A stretch of 6,383 nt of DNA, from contig JAGWAW010000083.1 of the NCBI GenBank assembly GCA_021296165.1, forward strand, positions 1,626 to 8,008. The letters run 5' to 3'. The notes below the pieces were generated by a model. That model did not search any database. It saw only the letters and a list, made by a program, of their open reading frames with translations, and was not told the DNA's origin. The position numbers and the translations under genes are program-made. The DNA comes from Nitrosopumilaceae archaeon. GTDB lineage: Archaea; Thermoproteota; Nitrososphaeria; Nitrososphaerales; Nitrosopumilaceae. Below, piece by piece: positions 4,939-6,383 of this stretch (position 1 is the first letter of the stretch; every line of letters starts with the position of its first letter).

Positions 4939-6143
4939 CCGGCTCTGGGCGGACCCCGCCGCCCTTGGACGTGGCCGTGGGGATGGGCAGATACAGCACC
5001 ACATACGAGGGCAGCGGCGGCCGCATACGGGCCCAACCCGGCGACTTTGCCGTACGTGAGATACTGTCGGATGTGGCCCTTCGCTCCATAGGGGGGGAAG
5101 GGGCGTACGCGGTGTACGAGCTGGCCAAGGAGGGCATAGATACGGGCCACTGCATCTCGGACGCGTACAGGCGCGCGCACATACGGCTGAAGGCACTGGG
5201 CCTGAAGGATGCGGCCGCCCGCACCACCCAGCATGTATGCGCCTCCTCGCGGGGCCCGGGCATTCCACGTCTGGACGCGCCGCGGTATACGCTCAGGCGC
5301 CTGGGGTATGTGGAGCGTCCCCTCACCGGCAGGTCCATGACCGGCAACCGGTTTGACATAGTGGTGAGGGGGGGAGCAGGGCTGGAGGGGGCATCCCTGG
5401 AGGACTCCATACTGAACTATTATGGGTACCAGCGCTTCGGCTCCAGGCGCCCGGTCACGCATCTGGTAGGCCGAGCCATACTGCACAACGACATGGCCGA
5501 GGCCATCCGTCTCATACTCTCGGAGACCTCGCCGTTTGACGCCTCCGAGTCCAACGAACTGCGGGGCATGCTGGCCGACCCCTCCAGATATGCAGAGTGC
5601 CTCCGCATGCTGCCCCGCTCCATGGACACCGAGAGGACCGTACTCCGATCGCTGGCGGATGGGGACGACCACAGGACGGCCTTCCTGCGCATACCACTGT
5701 ACCTGCGGCGGCTGTACGTGCAGGCGTACCAGTCGTACATATTCAACCTGACGCTTACCGCCGCCTCGGAGATCTACGACCTCTCCTCACCGCACGAAGG
5801 GGACGTCTGCTTTGATCGTGCCGACCGGCTGGGCAAGTGCGGCGAGTCCGAGGGACAGAGACTGGCCGTGCCTATGGTGGGCTACGCGTACTACAAGAAG
5901 ACCCGCTTCCACGGGGTGGTGTCGGAGGTGCTGGACGGGGAGGGAGTGGCACCGCGGGACTTTTACGTCCGGCACATGCAGGAGGTAAGCTCCGAGGGCG
6001 GGTTCCGGCAGGCCACCTTGGCGTGCTCTGATGTGGACATCCTGCCGGACCACATACGTCTCACCCTCTCCCGGGGCTCGTTTGCCACAGTGGCACTCCG
6101 TGAGGTGATGAAGCCCGCCGACCCGGTGGCCGCCGGGTTCTAG
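4935..6143 (+). CDS. truD: tRNA pseudouridine synthase D (TruD/Pus7 family)
   Basis: A 402-residue TruD-family pseudouridine synthase, which isomerises uridine to pseudouridine in tRNA (U13 in E. coli TruD). GGRIRAQPGDFAVREI (28-43) is the family's N-terminal signature. GLKDAAARTTQ (89-99) holds the catalytic Asp92. NYYGYQRFGSRRP (161-173) is the conserved N-Y/F-G-x-QRFG segment. The long section from about 200 to 345 matches the TRUD insertion domain. GSFATVALREVMK (381-393) is the C-terminal signature. Length is usual for archaeal members. The ATG overlaps the stop codon of the propeller gene as ATGA with no Shine-Dalgarno before it, which suggests translational coupling. An internal ATG at residue 17 is possible, but the preceding PPPLDVAVG also looks like the family's conserved start. 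The TAG stop interlocks with the stop of the convergent gene. The gene appears intact. Confidence 0.95.
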   Translation: MTGSGRTPPPLDVAVGMGRYSTTYEGSGGRIRAQPGDFAVREILSDVALRSIGGEGAYAVYELAKEGIDTGHCISDAYRRAHIRLKALGLKDAAARTTQHVCASSRGPGIPRLDAPRYTLRRLGYVERPLTGRSMTGNRFDIVVRGGAGLEGASLEDSILNYYGYQRFGSRRPVTHLVGRAILHNDMAEAIRLILSETSPFDASESNELRGMLADPSRYAECLRMLPRSMDTERTVLRSLADGDDHRTAFLRIPLYLRRLYVQAYQSYIFNLTLTAASEIYDLSSPHEGDVCFDRADRLGKCGESEGQRLAVPMVGYAYYKKTRFHGVVSEVLDGEGVAPRDFYVRHMQEVSSEGGFRQATLACSDVDILPDHIRLTLSRGSFATVALREVMKPADPVAAGF

Positions 6144-6337
6144 CGACCACGGCGCCGCAGGAACAGGCCCGCGCCCGCCATGGTCGCACCCGCGGCGGCC
6201 AACCATATCCCGTACTGGAGCCAGTCTGGGCTGTTATACATGAAGGACTGCTCGGGCCCCACCACCCCGCGGCCCTGCATGTGGAAGAGCAGGCCCAGCG
6301 CTGCAACTGCGGCGCCGGCTAGTATCAGGGCGAGCAT
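6140..6337 (-). CDS. Small two-helix membrane protein of unknown function
   Basis: A 65-residue protein with two hydrophobic helices (about 2-19 and 43-60) joined by a polar loop, VGPEQSFMYNSPDWLQYG (26-43). The basic C-terminus (RRRGR) suggests both ends lie in the cytoplasm and the loop outside. The loop is rich in Pro, Trp, Tyr and charged residues, as in a conserved functional segment; I recall similar short proteins in Thaumarchaeota but cannot name a function. The ATG has a TATA-like element 24-25 bases upstream, giving a leaderless start. Its TAG shares bases with the TAG of truD on the other strand. It is short, but the promoter spacing and clean membrane architecture argue that it is real. 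Confidence 0.7.
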   Translation of the reverse strand: MLALILAGAAVAALGLLFHMQGRGVVGPEQSFMYNSPDWLQYGIWLAAAGATMAGAGLFLRRRGR

Positions 6338-6357
6338 CGCAGTATGTACTCGTGCCA

Positions 6358-6365
6358 GGATAAAG
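6358..6365 (-). promoter_or_regulatory. TATA-like box for the small membrane protein gene
   Basis: On the minus strand the sequence reads CTTTATCC, resembling the archaeal TATA consensus. Its centre is about 24-25 bases upstream of the ATG at 6337. The spacing is at the short end of the usual range, so this is a moderate call. Confidence 0.5.
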
Positions 6366-6383
6366 TGGTGTCGGCGCGCAAGA

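Overview
The window looks like chromosomal DNA of a high-GC archaeon. The evidence is archaeal-type informational genes (a Pth2-type peptidyl-tRNA hydrolase and a TruD pseudouridine synthase), a geranylgeranyl-reductase-family flavoprotein, heavy use of ATA (Ile) and AGG (Arg) codons, and TATA boxes about 25-28 nt upstream of start codons with no leader. The gene repertoire and high GC fit a marine Thaumarchaeota/Nitrososphaerota genome of the Cenarchaeum type. That assignment is an inference from recalled gene content, not a database match.

Layout. Bases 77-523 carry a decayed IS110-family transposase: only the N-terminal DEDD (RuvC-like) domain remains, split by a frameshift in a C-run and cut off before the C-terminal domain. 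Bases 524-733 are a lower-GC non-coding stretch with a small hairpin. A leaderless gene (764-1615, +) encodes a protein resembling the N-terminal domain of type I restriction R subunits, whose nuclease active site appears lost. It converges without a single spacer base on a geranylgeranyl reductase-like gene (1616-2755, -). That gene is divergent from pth2 (2809-3162, +), and one near-palindromic TATA element sits midway between the two start codons. A GC-rich intergenic stretch with a perfect 12-bp inverted repeat follows. Next is a leaderless GTG-start gene for a membrane-anchored extracytoplasmic beta-propeller of the streptogramin-lyase (Vgb-like) type (3343-4938). It overlaps truD (4935-6143) by ATGA. 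truD converges on a 65-residue two-helix membrane protein (6140-6337, -), and their stop codons interlock in a CTAG.

How the genes relate. pth2 and truD both act on tRNA (recycling of peptidyl-tRNA, pseudouridylation of tRNA). The reductase belongs to isoprenoid lipid or quinone side-chain saturation. The propeller protein is probably anchored in the membrane facing outward and is translationally coupled to truD, though no functional link between them is evident. I found no CRISPR array, rRNA, tRNA or clearly novel multi-gene system. The most interesting points are the active-site-dead nuclease-fold protein, the shared symmetric TATA box, and the propeller protein with a His-rich C-terminal domain lying between pth2 and truD.
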